NCBI GenBank assembly: GCA_037043455.1
Contig: JAWPHD010005089.1
Coordinates: 62,001-126,000, forward strand
Length of the DNA stretch: 64,000 nt
Source: Cyrtodaria siliqua
Lineage: Eukaryota > Mollusca > Bivalvia > Adapedonta > Hiatellidae
Direction of reading: 5' to 3'
Part shown: piece after piece, positions 1 to 10,901 of the stretch
How positions within the stretch are numbered: the first letter of the stretch is position 1
How the letters are laid out: each line of letters starts with the position of its first letter
The notes under the pieces: model-generated
Databases searched by the model: none
What the model was told of the DNA's origin: nothing
Seen by the model: the letters and a program-made list of their open reading frames with translations, nothing else
Translations under genes and position numbers: made by a program

Positions 1-4
1 GAAT

Positions 5-403
5 TTGCAAGACAAGATGTCAAAAATCTATAGTTTTGTTCGAGAAAATTTGAAGGAAAACTCTTTAAGACAAAAAGGTGACTATGATGCTAGATTAGCA
101 TTTCAGTCATATGTAGTAGGTGATGTTGTTTATTGTTTAGACACTACAAGAATAGTGGGAAAGAGTCCTAAATTAAAATCAGAAATATGGAAGGGAGCAT
201 ATGTTATTACAAGAAAAATCAGTGATATTTTATTTGAAATACAAAGTTCTGGTAAAACAATGTCTAAAATCATTCATCATGACCGAATAAAACCATGCTT
301 GTGCAATACTTTTCCACAATGGGTGCTCACATTACAGAATCAACAAATGACTATCCCAACAGATCCACCTGTTAATGAGCCAGATAAACTGAAAAAGGTG
401 TGA
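5..403 (+). pseudogene. Ty3/gypsy-type integrase C-terminal fragment
   Basis: An open frame of 132 codons that ends with a stop at 401-403 and is cut off by the window start. It reads like the tail of a retrotransposon pol polyprotein: a basic stretch (RQKGDYDAR), then V-GDVVYCLD, KSPKLKSEIWKGAYVI and a closing HHDRIKPC. This is the usual order in the GPY/F-like integrase C-terminal domain of Ty3/gypsy elements, which binds DNA during integration. The RT, RNase H and integrase core would lie upstream of the window. A duplicated 50-bp segment and a TATA-containing region follow, as expected for the 3' end of an LTR element. The initiator Met is only the first in frame, not a true start. Confidence 0.7.
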
Positions 404-410
404 AAATCTG

Positions 411-508
411 GGACGAAAAAGTCCTGCGGAGAGGGTATTGACCTGAGGTGTGGTACTAGGACAAAAATGTTCTGCAGGGAGGGTATTGACCTCAGGCGTG
501 GTACGAGG
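411..508. repeat. Two-copy 50-bp direct repeat after the integrase frame
   Basis: Two adjacent units (411-460 and 461-508) share GGGTATTGACCT, GAGG or CAGG, and GTGGTAC. They lie directly after the integrase stop, where gypsy elements carry the polypurine tract and the LTR start. Purine-rich stretches (GGGACGAAAAAG, GCGGAGAGGG) fit a polypurine tract, but which one primes is not clear. Confidence 0.6.
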
Positions 509-716
509 TTACGGAGTCAAACTCACAGGCTTGGAATTGAGTGTTAGATGTCAACTTGTTATAATATTACCTCGTTACACTAAAAAATAGATATATCCAG
601 ATGAGCTCTATGCAAATTGGAATAGGGATGCTAATACCTTTTCATATTTAGGGACAGTTTTGGACCTGAATTCAGAACTGTCCAGGGATGATTCATATCT
701 CTGGCTCAGCCTCTAG

Positions 717-724
717 TATAAAAG
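717..724 (+). promoter_or_regulatory. TATA box of a possible LTR promoter
   Basis: TATAAAAG lies about 310 bases after the integrase stop and 36 bases before the ATG of the zinc-finger frame at 760. The position fits the U3/R promoter of a 3' LTR. No second LTR copy lies in the window, so LTR borders cannot be set. A terminal TG might be the one near 541 or 557. Confidence 0.4.
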
Positions 725-759
725 CCTAGGACCAACAAGTTCTGGGCATTTAACAGATT

Positions 760-1229
760 ATGTCTTCACTATTTAGGTGTCAACTCTGTGGACGATATTA
801 TCAAGTGAAACAATCTTTAAATCGTCATATTAAAAGTTTAAAAAAAAGAATTAAATTTTCTGAAAATATTTGTACATCTACAAAGATGGATATTGTAAAA
901 CAACCAATGTCAAGAACTGGCCGACAGGTGAAACAAGCCGATCAATTAGAACAATTTGTTGCATGCTGTGTGGGGCCAGGAAAAATCCTGTAACAGGCAA
1001 TCTAATCTCTGACACAGAGGGAGAGAATGATTTCCCGGAACCAAGGAGGTCCAAAAGGAAAATGGAGAGCGCAGATACGCAAAATGAAGGAGCCATTTTG
1101 AAACGAATAAATAACCTTGAAAATCGAAATACTACATCACAATCGGATATTATAAAACGAATTGACAAGCTTGAAGAAACAATCAGTAATCTTCATTCTT
1201 GGACATTCATAATTACGAGAAGCAACTAG
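760..1229 (+). pseudogene. Decayed zinc-finger / coiled-coil ORF
   Basis: From the ATG at 760 the frame reads FRCQLCGRYYQVKQSLNRH, the first half of a C2H2 finger (C-x2-C-x12-H), but the second histidine is missing. A second finger-like stretch near residues 35-50 has lost its ligands. The frame stops at 993. The neighbouring frame (870-1229) carries on with a basic PRRSKRK segment and a heptad-like region rich in L, I, N and E (about residues 70-110) that could form a coiled coil. A frameshift near 970-985 joins the two. The arrangement resembles a small DNA-binding or gag-like protein of a retroelement. It is not identified, and the break makes a working product unlikely. Confidence 0.45.
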
Positions 1230-1975
1230 CAGAAATACTAAAAAAGATATGCGTTCAATTAAAACTGATTTAGATAAATCCAACCTTCAGAAAACCTAAA
1301 TACAAAAAGTATTCAATAATTGGAACTAATAAACTCATTAACGGAAATGAATCGAGTAATACTGCAACTTCTACAGCAATCTTAATAGGTAATAATTCCA
1401 TATTCGAAGGATACACACCGGCGCTTTGTGATACATATTTATTGCGTCTTGGAATATAAATTCTATTTTCCTGGATTAGCATGTGAAATTCTTATTTGGA
1501 TATACCAGTAATTGTTTTTTCCATGGATATAAAATATGTTTGCCTGGATAAAAATCTGTGCAGTTAAATTAAAGGGAGATAAAATTCTATTGCCAGATTA
1601 AAGTGTGTAAATCTCTTATCTGGTTAAAACTTGATTTCCTCAAAAATGAAATTAGTTTTATGGATTAAGTGTTTCCTGGATTAATTGTTCCCTGGAGTAA
1701 TGTGTATTGTACTATTCCTTGCGTGGATATATTTCAATATTTTGGAATAATTTCAATTCTCCTGCATACATACATATATATGAATATATGTATTCAATGT
1801 GTTTTCAGCGTTATAATAGCTAAAGTAGCATTTCACTTGTGTTGTGGAATTATAAAATTAAGTATCTCTTAAACACATCCAGTTAAGATTTTATGCTGTA
1901 ATTATACATTTGGAGTTAAGAGTTACTAAATGGAGCACTCCTATCTCATCGACCAACCAAGAAGCAATTGGCTGC
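1230..1975. other. No gene seen; CTGGAT-rich stretch
   Basis: No supported reading frame. Between about 1470 and 1710 the words CCTGGATTAA, GCCTGGATAAA and CTGGTTAAA recur irregularly eight or nine times, possibly the remains of a very old tandem repeat. Confidence 0.4.
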
Positions 1976-2179
1976 GGTGTTTGATGTTTCCCAAACACCT
2001 ACCACCAATTAACGAAATAGGTCCTCCTGTTTGATCCAGTAAGAAGCGGACAGTAAAGGTGTCTGATGTTTCCCAGATACCAGCCACGTATTGCTGATGT
2101 ACCCCAAATATGTTGTTCCTACCATTCAATGGGGAAAGAAGAGGATGGCCTAAAGGGTGTTTGATGTTTCCAAAACACC
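1976..2179. repeat. Three spaced hairpins with an identical 8-nt loop
   Basis: Hairpins lie at 1976-1999, 2058-2081 and 2156-2179. Each has an 8-bp stem and the loop ATGTTTCC. Stem 1 is GGTGTTTG/CAAACACC (perfect). Stem 2 is GGTGTCTG/CAGATACC, with one T-A pair replaced by C-G and one G-T wobble. Stem 3 is GGTGTTTG/AAAACACC with a mismatch at the loop. Spacing is 82 and 98 bases. Further degenerate CTGATGT words lie at about 2091 and 2186. The function is unknown; the block could be part of a transposon or a tandem repeat. Confidence 0.65.
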
Positions 2180-2290
2180 ATATCGCTGATGTTACCCACA
2201 GATATTGGTCCTAACTTCCAAGATGTCTGTTGGAAAAGACATATTGCCTTTCAGTTATGAACATTCCTAAATGCATAGACATTAATGGGA

Positions 2291-2577
2291 CATTACGTGG
2301 TCCCATCTTAATTACATTAAGCGATGGGAACGCTTACTATTATATTAGCAGGATTTTATAACGGATATTTCAACAATAAAACACGTTTAAAAACATTTTT
2401 ACTGAAAAAAAATGCGATAATCTGTTTAAAATTACCAATTATATGTTTTCATTTTACAATATGCAAACGTTTTATGAAGAAATTAAGGTTTTATTTCATA
2501 CCCCAGTCAACCCCGTTTTCGCTTTTTGGAGAAGGGGTTGGATGGGGTATGAAAGTTAATACTCGGACCACGTAATG
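2291..2577. mobile_element. 287-bp inverted-repeat element with internal hairpin
   Basis: The ends carry a perfect 13-bp inverted repeat, CATTACGTGGTCC at 2291-2303 and its complement at 2565-2577. Near the right end, about 2495-2557, is a strong imperfect hairpin with arms of roughly 26 bp (TTTCATACCCCA...AACCCC) around a short loop. The size, absence of coding capacity and terminal inverted repeats suit a MITE. No clean target-site duplication is visible. Confidence 0.5.
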
Positions 2578-4080
2578 GAAAAACAAACAATAGGTTTACT
2601 GATTAATTTTGTACAGTATAGCTTGTTTATGTGTGTTTGTTTATATAGTAAACCAACTCAAAGCAATTAAATGATGACAGTTCACCACCATAACCATGTG
2701 TGCCATGGACACACATTAGAAACAAATTGGCCTTATCGGAGATACGGAGGATATCACCTGAATGGACTATATCAGACTTGTGCGAAATGGAATTTCATTC
2801 ATTTACTATTTATTCATTTACTATGTTGATCATTCAAGTGTATGTTTGCGGGTTATTTAAGGAAACATATCCCATGGACAATACAAATGAATTAGAATTG
2901 TTTTGTATTCAACATGTAGAAGAGATCTTGTACTGTGCTTTATTTTAAGTTTGTTAACCATATTAATGTTATCCATTTTAATAGTATTACTAGTATTAGA
3001 ATTTTATTTTGTATGAGAGCTTTGAAGATGAATTTACTCCATTTGTAAAGGCTATTTTCGAAGGTTGGTTTGCTTGCTTCCAGGAGAAAGCAATGTCCTA
3101 GTGGGGAAAACTGTTACGATTTTAAATAATCTTATATTAACTCACGTTTTAAATATAAATGTTTAGTTTGATCACATATACAAACACATACTTGTCTGAC
3201 TTCATTTAAACCCTTGTAGAGGCTGTAAAGCATATATTTTAGTGAAGGTAGATAATGTAGGTATTTGGATTGTTCTGCTAGATTAGCATTAAGTGATGAA
3301 TGGCTGTTCACGCAGCAAGTTAGATGTCATCTGGTGCGTTGGCTTGTTTACCTAAGCTGAATGATGTTGGGGCAGTGCGACCTACTTACTTTCCATGCAG
3401 CAAGATCATGTCATTTAAGTGTTAGGATGATGGGTGTGCGATCTAGGGCTAATATTCTTCATTTCGGGGTTCTTGATCAGCGTTTTCAGTCATAATTATA
3501 AGAATGAGCAGAGTTTTAGATAGAGTGAGAGACGTTTTAAAGTGTAACTATAAGAGATTTTAGCAATTATTCTTACTTAAAAAAACTTTGATATTTGGAT
3601 TATTTTCTCTGACATATTATTTGGAACAGTGCTTGATAACTATTAGAAACGTTTAATAAAAGTCATCAACTTTGTGAAAGACATTTATATTTACTACGTC
3701 CTTATAATCTCATCCACAAGGAACATATTTCCATTATTACATTTGTGTGGAAATAATATTTTTTCGTAACAATACCATGATATATAAAACAAATAACAAG
3801 AAACGTGGAAATTCCACGAAAAACAGGTGTTCCATTTGAATTGCTATTATAGTACCGGTAAGATAAACATAAAGTAAAAAAAGTTAGTTTTTTTTCTGAA
3901 AAAACAACAACAGCAAATTATATAAATTAAGTTGTTCAAGTTCTAGGAATAAAGTGATATAAACAGTGTACAATATGGAATAAATAGAATGGCATGTGAA
4001 TCACAAACATAAATGCATACACAGTAAATAAGGACTGTAAAGAAAGACAAGATGTGTTGGTGAGGCAACTATAAGCTACA
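2578..4080. other. No gene or recognised repeat
   Basis: AT-rich sequence. The open frame around 2700-2948 has no recognisable motif and looks like chance. A near-palindrome, GTGTGCCATGGACACAC, lies at about 2699. Confidence 0.5.
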
Positions 4081-4081
4081 T

Positions 4082-4640
4082 ACACAGCAAGTTTCATTAC
4101 AGTATCTCATTCCTAAGTAATTTAGCGGAATATCTTTTTCTATTTTTAGTAACATTGAACTTGAACTTGACTCCAAATTCAACCTCAAGCTTCCTTTCCA
4201 TATAAGTTATCTACACAGAAAGTTTCGTTCCAATATCTCATTCTCAAAAAGTTATTGAGCTGAAACTGTTTTCCATTTTTAGTAACAATGACCTTGACCC
4301 CATTGATCCCAAATACAATTCCAAACTTCCTTTTGATATAATCTACATACACAGCAAGTTTCATTCTAATATCTCATTCCTTACTTTAGTTATTGAGCAG
4401 ACACCGTTTTCTATTTTTAGTAATAGTGACCTTGACCTTAACCACAGTGATCCCAAATACAACCCCAAGCTTCCTTTCTATATAAGCTATATACTCTGCA
4501 AGATTCATAGCAATTCCTCATTCCTAACAAAAGTTATTGAGCGGAAACGAAGAGTTTGACGCCGCACGCCCGCCTGCATGCTCGCCAAACGACATACCCA
4601 TATCTAATAACCAGTTTTTCCAAGGAAAACCTGGTTAAAA
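4082..4640. repeat. Tandem dispersed repeat (about 120-130-bp units) with terminal hairpin
   Basis: Four diverged units repeat the order CAGCAAGTTTCAT, ATCTCATTCC, TTATTGAGC, TTTTTAGTAA, GACCTTGACC, then CAAGCTTCCTTT. The last unit leads into a G+C-rich tract (GACGCCGCACGCCCG) and a 14-bp hairpin at about 4608-4637 (TAACCAGTTTTTCC / GGAAAACCTGGTTA, one mismatch). I recognise this arrangement as a common dispersed repeat in bivalve genomes. The hairpin may mark the 3' end of a Helitron-like or other non-autonomous element. That class is inference; no CTRR terminus follows. Confidence 0.65.
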
Positions 4641-5570
4641 ACTGAAAATCATTACTGCGATTTTAATTCTGTTGTTTTTTACGTATATTACGCGTTTCGC
4701 ATATGCAGTGCTTAACAGCTCATCCATAAAGTACCGGTTAGTTAGAGCCGCTCCAGAGACAGGGTTATAATATGTAATAATTCGGGAATTCTTACCAAAG
4801 GATAGTAATACTCTTATCGTTCTTTAACGTGTTCAAGAGGGATATACTCCAATAAACGGAACAGCCCGGTTTACGTCCTTATCTGACAAACGCGGCAGGG
4901 GACGTGTGTTGCATAAGAACATTCCAACGAAACTTGATTTGCATGCGAAGCTTAAACCAGGGACAGCCAAACCGGCACCCATATAAATATCAGATTTTTA
5001 TTGAAGGAATCAACAATTGATTTTCCTTTTCAATTGGCATTCCTTATCAATTGACTTTATAAAATACCATGTTCAGCGTATCATGCCTTCAGCTTTGTCA
5101 GCAGGATGTCTCGTAACTTTCAAAATCAGGACTATAGACGGGCATTAAATATTGAACGTTTCTTTGTTCCAACTGCATGCATTTAACAAATGTTTTAACA
5201 GTATTTTGTTTGACATGAAAACTACCAGGAAAATAAAAATATTTTTCAAACTTTAAAAAAATGACTTCAGAACCACGTTAGTGACGTTAATAAGGTTGAC
5301 GTTATCTGCGGTATTTACAATAGTTAGCAATCCAAACTGGCATTAATATAAAGAATTTAAATTCATGTTTAACGTATCATACACCACTGCATACATTTTG
5401 TTATATTATATGAATTGAAAACTTACAAAGCTATTATGGTACATTTTCATTTTCACCTGAACACGGGTACCATGTAAAAGGCAATGGTGGATACCAAACA
5501 CATTGCTCCTCGCAAAATGCTGATCTCGAGTCTTAACTAGAGTATATAAGCTAACGTGGGCTCTAGACTA
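4641..5570. other. No gene or recognised repeat
   Basis: No frame with a recognisable motif and no repeat shared with the rest of the window. Homology to the right-hand duplicated block begins at about 5571. Confidence 0.45.
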
Positions 5571-5609
5571 ATTGTAGTTCCAACCAAATTGCAATGCGTA
5601 CCTTAATAT

Positions 5610-6450
5610 AATATATAAAAGCCGCATTCAAGGACGACAGTCAACCACAAACACACACAGAAACAAAGAACAAATTTAAAGATGAATAAAAGACCAAATA
5701 AGACATCACAAACACAAAAGGGTTGATATATAGGGGTACCGCCTTGGAACAGACAGTGCCAAATATTTCGCTGGGGGTTTAAACTAGGTTTTAGGGTGCA
5801 CCAAACCTCACACTTACCCTACTGTCATCCCAATAAAACGGAACAGTGTAAATAAAGAAATCCCCGCCATGAACTATTCTCTAACCAACAAGGCAGCATT
5901 AGCAATATAAGTAAAACACAAAGATGCTCGTTTATATATAAATACAAAAAAACAATAACCTAGAAAGACACAAAGAAGGTACTCAATGACTTGGCAGAAG
6001 CCAAAGCAAAAAGAGAATAAACCATTGAGGGCACGACAAGATAAGACTGCAGACAAACATCAAACGTCACCGTCCTTTTGGGCTTTAGGTAGATGTCATC
6101 ATAGCGTCCACAGCTTGTCCGGTCATCGCACAATTAAAGAGGAAAGCATAGTGGCGAACTGTAAATGGGTCATAACCTCTTTTGATAAACCTTTTAACAA
6201 GTTTTACAAAGATAGTATGAAATTGATCATGACCAAAGATCTTACGAAGTTTGTAAATTACGTCACCATAGAAGTCAGGTTGTGATAGTCCTTGTCGCAG
6301 AAGAGTTCTTAAATTACTTTTATATTTGGAAAGAAGATCAGGGTTACGATAATACAATTTTGCAAAGGTTTATGGTAACGGTAACCCTGATGGAGTAGCT
6401 TTTTAGTTATACAAAGATTACGAATATTAAAGTCCTCAACTCGAGTAACT
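5610..6450 (-). mobile_element. Penelope-like element copy A, 5'-truncated
   Basis: It holds the 3' tail (CATTCAAGGACGACAGTC near 5627), the conserved 3' region (about 5690-6080) and the last part of the ORF. Homology to fuller copies at 42-45 and 51-57 kb stops at about 6450, next to a SINE. Compared with the duplicate sites at 41491 and 46305, it sits in a block-specific insertion. Confidence 0.75.
6085..6357 (-). pseudogene. PLE reverse transcriptase, C-terminal fragment (copy A)
   Basis: The 90-codon frame reads YYRNPDLLSKYKSNLRTLL, LSQPDFYGDVIYKLRK and FVKLVKRFIKRGYDPF, then VRHYAFLFNCAMTG. The same words occur in the copies at 27.7, 42.2, 54.4 and 61.6 kb, always after the RT YLDD region, so this is the thumb or post-RT part of the polyprotein. 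About a dozen codons before VRHYAF are deleted compared with the copy at 42237-42554. RT motifs are absent. Confidence 0.7.
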
Positions 6451-6454
6451 TTGC

Positions 6455-6775
6455 TTTTTTTAAAATCGGTAGCCCGGCGGATTTGTAACCGGAGGCACCG
6501 GGTTCAGTCCTCCGTGGTGCCACTGAGTTCCGTCGGTGTGTTCTTGGGCAAGACACTTTTCCTTAGCCCCGTGCGTCGGATGGGGACGTAAACCGGGCGG
6601 TCCCGTGTATCGGTCTATCCTCCGAGCACGTTAAAGAACCATAGGAATCTATTCGATAATAAGAGTAGGGCAGGTTTCCGGATTCCTATGTATCCTTCAC
6701 CTCTCTCTGGGGCGGCTCTAAATAACCTGTACTGTGTTGATGAGCCGTTGAACAACATTCAATTGTTTTAAAATA
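6455..6775 (+). mobile_element. tRNA-derived SINE
   Basis: A head with a B-box-like GGTTCAGTCC (about 6501-6510) is followed by a body carrying CTTGGGCAAGACAC (about 6543), GAGCACGTTAAAGAACCAT, a CTCTGGGGCGGC word and CTGTACTGTGTTGATGAGCCG. It ends in an AT-rich tail. I recognise this as a bivalve SINE family of about 310 bp. It lies directly beside the truncated end of PLE copy A. No target duplication was found. Confidence 0.7.
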
Positions 6776-7230
6776 TAAATTCATGGCAAATTTGCCACAT
6801 CTCTGTATAGGTAAACATAGTATTTTGTCTAGCGCAACAATAAAATCTAAAGGTTAAAATGACAAGAAAAAAAACATATATATATATAATGTATATTTTC
6901 TTTACTTTATTTTAAACATATGTATTGCTTTTCTTCTATAGAAAAGCAAAAGGATTGGGCCACACGTACTTCCAACATTAATAAAGGCCCTTTCCAACAG
7001 TACTGTAATTAACATTTAACAAGATGACAATATAATTAACATAAAATATTTAAATACCATCTTTGGTTAACAAAAAAGAAAGAATAAAAAGGGGAGGAGT
7101 AAATAGAGTAAATATTTTCCTTAAGCATGTATTTATTTAATACATGCTTGGTTGAATACATGCTTGGATAAAATCGCAGATGCTAGTTTCAAGGTAACCG
7201 CGATTTTTCTGTCATGCAAGATGAATTTAA
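6776..7230. repeat. Diverged third copy of the 41.5 / 46.3 kb segment
   Basis: Words in the same order as 41520-41746 and 46370-46520: TGGCGCAACAAT-like (6831), TTTTCCTTAAGCA, ATGCTTGGATAAAA, TCGCAGATGCT, AAGGTAACCG, TTTTTCTGTCATGCAAG (ending near 7220). About 180 bases at 6920-7095 are extra here. No gene. Confidence 0.6.
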
Positions 7231-7457
7231 GGCTCTTTGACTAGAACTCATCATAGATCGAGGTTACATTATCGCTAAATGTTGTTTAAAGCTACATAGT
7301 TTTTATAAAACTGGTACTTACTCATAAATATGAATGAGTCACGTGTGACATAGTTTCAAATCGACCAACACACCAAATGTCGGTATAAAAGCAGAAATCG
7401 ATGCATAAAATTTCACATATACGGCTTCAGAACATGTGATTAAATAAAAAACGGAAA

Positions 7458-7540
7458 GGCATTTCAACCAGAGCTTGCACTTTTAAATTTTGAAGGATGT
7501 ACGCTGAACCACTAGACCACGGCTATCTTTTGGTATGTTG
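7458..7540 (-). other. tRNA-like sequence (decayed)
   Basis: On the minus strand, TGGTCTAGTGG (A box) is followed about 45 bases later by a weak B box, GGTTGAAATGCC. The anticodon arm and acceptor stem cannot be folded. The homologous segment at about 48013-48098 lies in the opposite orientation and has the better B box. It is a pseudo-tRNA or SINE head, not a working tRNA. Confidence 0.4.
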
Positions 7541-7799
7541 TAACATTTTAAACACTAAATATTCATTACGTAATAACTATCGCGCACACACAAACTCATC
7601 AAACGCTAAATAACAAGTCGAGAAATGGTTGTTTTGAGGTGAAGTATTAGTTTCATATTGATACCATACAGTATTACACCAGGTCATGCTAATTTACACG
7701 TGCGACAAGATGGACTATACATTTATTGATCCATCTTGAGTTGCGTTCAAAAATGTTATTTTGCCTGAAAATAAATGGTAGTTGTTATACTATTTTTTC

Positions 7800-7872
7800 A
7801 AGTAGCATTATAGTTCAGTGGATAGAGCATCTGACTTGAAATCAGAAGGTCGTCTGTTCGAGCCACAAAAGT
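7800..7872 (+). other. tRNA-like sequence, anticodon loop CTTGAAA
   Basis: TAGTTCAGTGGATAGAGCA looks like a D arm with A box. TCTGA-CTTGAAA-TCAGA forms a perfect anticodon stem-loop that would present UGA (Ser), and GTTCGAGCC is a B box. A serine tRNA needs a long variable arm, which is missing, and the acceptor and T stems do not pair. A related remnant is on the minus strand near 47640-47680. I read it as a tRNA-derived retroposon head or pseudogene. Confidence 0.45.
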
Positions 7873-8196
7873 TGCAAACTTTTGCTTTGTAAAAATTACT
7901 GTTACCTGTGTTTTGGTACGATCTGCACTGGTCAATGTCTGGTGCGCTTGTATTAAGACTTCCTACATCCAACAGACTAAACAATAACTAGATACCTTAT
8001 TTCAGAACATCCTTGTTTATCATTGACATTCCATAATATGTGTATTTCTTTGTTTAAATAAATATGTATGAAGCAAAGAAAAACGTAATGATTAATTTGT
8101 TGTATATGCAATGTTAAAATATGTCACTTGTGTGTATATTATAATTGTAATATATTTGTAATGAAAACCTGTAATACTTTAAGTCAATAAAATGAT

Positions 8197-8624
<428 letters not shown>

Positions 8625-8625
<1 letters not shown>

Positions 8626-9440
8626 GAAGGTGGGTCTGGTATCCAATAAGCAGAATGATTGTGTCGTGTTGTCGATTACAGAAGGTGGGTCTGGTATCCA
8701 ATAAGCAGAATGATTGTGTCGTGTTGTCGATTACAGAAGGTGGATCTGGTATCCAATAAGCAGAATGATTGTGTCGTGTTGTCGATTACAGTAGGTGGGT
8801 CTGGTATCCAATAAGCAGAATGATTGTGTCGTGTTGTCGATTACAGAAGGTGGGTCTGGTATCCAATAAGCAGAATGATTGTGTCGTGTTGTCGATTACA
8901 GAAGGTGGGTCTGGTATCCAATAAGCAGAATGACTGTGTCGTATTGTCGATTACAGAAGGTGGGACTGGTATCCAATAAGCAGAATGATTGTGTCGTGTT
9001 GTCGATTACAGAAGGTGGGTCTGGTATCCAATAAGCAGAATGATTGTGTCGTGTTGTCGATTACAGAAGGTGGGTCTGGTATCCAATTAGCAGAATGATT
9101 GTGTTGTGTTGTCTATTACAGCAGGTGGGTCTGGTATCCATATAGCAGAATGATCGTGTCGTGTTGTCGATTACAGAAGGTGGGTCTGGTATCCAATTAG
9201 CAGAATGATTGTGTCGTGTTGTCGATTACAGAAGGTGGGTCTGGTATCCAATTAGCAGAATGATTGTGTCGTGTTGTCGATTACAGAAGGTGGGTCTGGT
9301 ATCCAATAAGCAGAATGATTGTGTCATGTTGTCGATTACAGAAGGTGGGACTGGTATCCAATAAGCAGAATGATTGTGTCGTGTTGTCGATTACAGAAGG
9401 TAGGTCTGGTATCCAATAAGCATAATGATTGTGTCGTGTT
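8625..9440. repeat. 55-bp minisatellite, about 15 copies
   Basis: Units repeat every 55 bases, each with GGTGGGTCTGGTATCCAAT, AGCAGAATGATTGTGTCGTG and TTGTCGATTACAG. Variation is light (AATAAG or AATTAG, GGGACTGG or GGGTCTGG). The last unit runs into sequence matching 48412-48510. The right block has just one diverged unit at about 48372-48412, so the array is a local expansion in the left block. Confidence 0.95.
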
Positions 9441-9641
9441 TGAGACGAACTGTTTTCTACGCACAGAGGGAAAGAAACGTTACAGTACACAATAGTGACG
9501 AGATACTATTAGAAAATTATTTAAAATAAAAAGCGAATTCAATCACAAATCATAAACCTGGAAAGGATCATACGGATCCAATAAATTATCGCCCTATTGC
9601 GTTAACGAGTTGTATATGTAAATGATTAATGAGAGAGTCGT

Positions 9642-10493
9642 TTGGTACCTGGAGTCCAACAAACTGATAACAAAGTATCAACGTGGATTCCGGCGCCAAC
9701 GTCATTCGTTGGTCTTTATTTCGACCGTAAATTTACGTTTGTACCATATCTTAAATTCTTGAAGGCCAAGTGTCTTAAAGCTCTTAATTTACTACAAGTT
9801 TTAGCAAAATCTAGTTGGGGAGCGGATCGAAAAGTAATTTTACAACTTAATAGATCTCTTATCAGATCCAAGCTGGACTACGGCTCAATAGTATATGGAT
9901 CGACTCGCAAGTCATACTTACAAATGCTCGATCCTATACATAATCAAGGATTACGACTCGCCTTAGGTGCCTTTCGTACATCACCAGCCGAATGTCTATA
10001 TGTTGAAGCTAATGAACCATCACTGTCTCATAGACGGGACGAATTAGCCCTTCAGTATACTATTAAATTACAATCTAACCCTTCAAACCCAACTTTCGAT
10101 ACTGTTTTCAGTCCTAGTTATGAACCTCTTTTTGATCGAAAACCGAAGGCCATTCGACAATGTGGTCTTCGTATTAAACCAAAATTAAGAGACACTGAAA
10201 TCGACCTAATGTTGATTGCCAAGTACAAAGTATCACAAATTTCACTGTGGACATTGGAAACACCAACAATTATTTTTGATATTTGTAATAGTAACAAATC
10301 CAGTACAGACCCTACTTTCTTTCAACGCAAATTTAATGAAATTAAATCGAAATACAGTAACTTTCAACATATATACACAGATGGTTCTAAAGATGGAGAT
10401 AAGGTAGCTGCAGCAGCTGTTATTCACCAACACAGCATAACGAGCGCCTGCCTGACAAGGCCTCTATTTTTTCAGCTGAACTTAAGAATCTGA
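9642..10493 (+). pseudogene. LINE ORF2 fragment: post-RT region and start of RNase H
   Basis: The frame opens with DRKFTFVPYLKFLKAKCL and RSKLDYGSIVYGS, then LDPIHNQGLRLALGAF, the usual segment after the RT palm. It ends with the RNase H start YTDGSKDGDKVAAAAV (first catalytic Asp). The RT catalytic YADD box is absent because of an internal deletion just upstream. A frameshift near 10427 takes the true frame out of register: the next frame has AELKNL, the second RNase H acidic residue. Confidence 0.8.
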
Positions 10494-10499
10494 TGATGA

Positions 10500-10776
10500 C
10501 CATTTTGTAATCTTTTCTGATTCCATTTCATCTATTCAAGCCCTTGGTAATATGAAACATGATAACCCAGTTGTGCTTCAACTTTTACAAAAGTACCGTT
10601 CTCATATAATTGATAATGTTATTATTTTCTGCTGGCTTCCAAGCCAAGTAGGAATACGTGGTAATGATAGAGCTTATAGTGCTACTAAAGCAGCGTTAAG
10701 TTTAAATATATATAATGCCAAGTTACCTTATACTGATTTTAAAAGTTGTATTAACACATACATTCGTAACTCTTGA
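10500..10776 (+). pseudogene. LINE RNase H, second half
   Basis: It reads FVIFSDSISSIQAL (third acidic residue in SDS) and, after about 30 residues, FCWLPSQVGIRGND, the conserved tail of the LINE RNase H fold; the usual His of the SHVGI word is Gln here. A stop follows at 10774. It is broken from the upstream part by a frameshift. Confidence 0.75.
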
Positions 10777-10901
10777 CAAGCCGCTTGCGATTTGTCAGTT
10801 AACACTAACACTCAGTTAACAAAGCTAACCATTCAATTAAACCGTTACTCGGAGAATGGCTTTCTTCTAGTAGACCCATTCGTTGAGAAGAAGTTGTCCT
10901 A

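Noticed and set aside
2058..2081. Hammerhead ribozyme core, because CTGATG and short stems occur and PLEs often carry such ribozymes
   Set aside because: The needed CUGAUGA...GAAA core with three helices is not present here, and I found none at the PLE ends in the window.
2700..2948. 82-codon plus frame
   Set aside because: No motif, no repeat relation, ordinary AT-rich composition; chance frame.
7800..7872. Functional tRNA-Ser(UGA)
   Set aside because: No long variable arm, and the T and acceptor stems do not pair; kept only as a tRNA-like sequence.
8625..9440. CRISPR-like regular array
   Set aside because: Units are contiguous 55-bp tandem copies with no unique spacers, in a eukaryotic context.
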